Of a stretch of DNA of 64,000 bases, positions 63,756 through 64,000 are shown piece after piece. The stretch lies in contig NZ_CP009920.1 of the NCBI RefSeq assembly GCF_000832985.1, positions 3,838,501-3,902,500 on the forward strand, written 5' to 3'. Within the stretch, counting starts at the first letter, position 1, and each line of letters opens with the position of its first letter. A model generated the notes under the pieces. It did not search any database and had not been told where the DNA came from. It saw only the letters and a program-made list of their open reading frames with translations. The stretch comes from Priestia megaterium NBRC 15308 = ATCC 14581 (GTDB lineage: Bacteria > Bacillota > Bacilli > Bacillales > Bacillaceae_H). A program made the translations under genes and the position numbers.

Positions 63756-64000
63756 AAATTTGTATATCATCTCAAATTTGGATGTTATCAGACTATCTTA
63801 TGAAGGTTTACTAAAAAAAGAGGAAATTCCACCTGAAAATACTATATTTTTTAAAATTAACATATGTATAAAAGGTGCACTTCTTATACATTAGTTTCTC
63901 ATCCACCTACTGAGAAAACGTTGATCAGTCAACAATGTATAAAAAGCTGCATACTCCGGAAAAAGGGCCCTTGGAAGAACTATCCTTCGTCAAGGGTCCT
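63756..64000. other. Region after the nitrilase gene, ending in a cut terminator
   Basis: No coding frame. At the window edge AGGGCCCTTG (63964-63973) can pair with CAAGGGTCCT (63991-64000); the T tail lies outside. An inverted repeat TGTATAA / TTATACA lies near 63862-63892. Confidence 0.5.

Overview
The window looks like a chromosomal segment of an AT-rich, spore-forming Bacillaceae member, most like the Priestia (Bacillus) megaterium group. Support: an H-type small acid-soluble spore protein, a LysM-GH18 spore-type hydrolase, a DUF3243 protein, a lysine riboswitch, SigB-like promoters, near-consensus CcpA cre sites and a Fur-like box. I see no rRNA, tRNA, CRISPR array, intact IS element or prophage. 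The content is mostly accessory catabolic, transport and regulatory modules separated by strong intrinsic terminators.

Layout. 1-5 kb: DIP1984-like protein, a two-subunit SMR efflux pump divergent from a LysR regulator, then a cluster of small Bacillus orphans including two decayed genes. 5-7 kb: small orphans, a cold-shock protein and a secreted helical protein. 7.5-12 kb: acetolactate synthase, a membrane protein, and a PQQ-type sugar dehydrogenase divergent from a membrane-anchored cupredoxin. 12-18 kb: small stress or sporulation genes (DUF3243, sspH, CBS protein; three have SigB-like promoters), a lysine riboswitch driving a lone dapA, and a DMT permease. 18-24 kb: a catabolic module of LacI regulator, beta-keto acid cleavage enzyme (BKACE), ketopantoate-reductase-like dehydrogenase and GntP-like permease, with three copies of one 12-bp palindrome and a cre site. 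24-27 kb: gdhA divergent from a gltC-like regulator. 27.7-34.3 kb: nikABCDE under a consensus promoter with a Fur-like box at its start, followed by a MATE exporter. 34.3-37.4 kb: a structured intergenic RNA candidate, two MpsC/DUF2294 paralogues and an RsbT-like kinase. 37.9-40.7 kb: MocR-type regulator and MFS transporter. 41.3-51 kb: an IclR-controlled aldonic acid module encoding one dehydratase plus enzymes for both the aldolase (Dahms-type) and dehydratase/dehydrogenase (Weimberg-type) branches, and two transporters. 51-54 kb: spore-lytic GH18, YkuD transpeptidase and a DRE-TIM aldolase. 54-64 kb: YeiH-type transporter, an lgt paralogue, MarR plus beta-lactamase-fold protein, MscS channel, methyltransferase, secreted orphan, and HxlR / metallo-hydrolase / nitrilase.

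The best candidates for something undescribed are the MpsC-MpsC-RsbT locus with its complementary upstream RNA, the BKACE module with its complete operator set, and the two-branch aldonate operon with mirror-image operators. All functional calls are made by eye from protein motifs; no database search was run.
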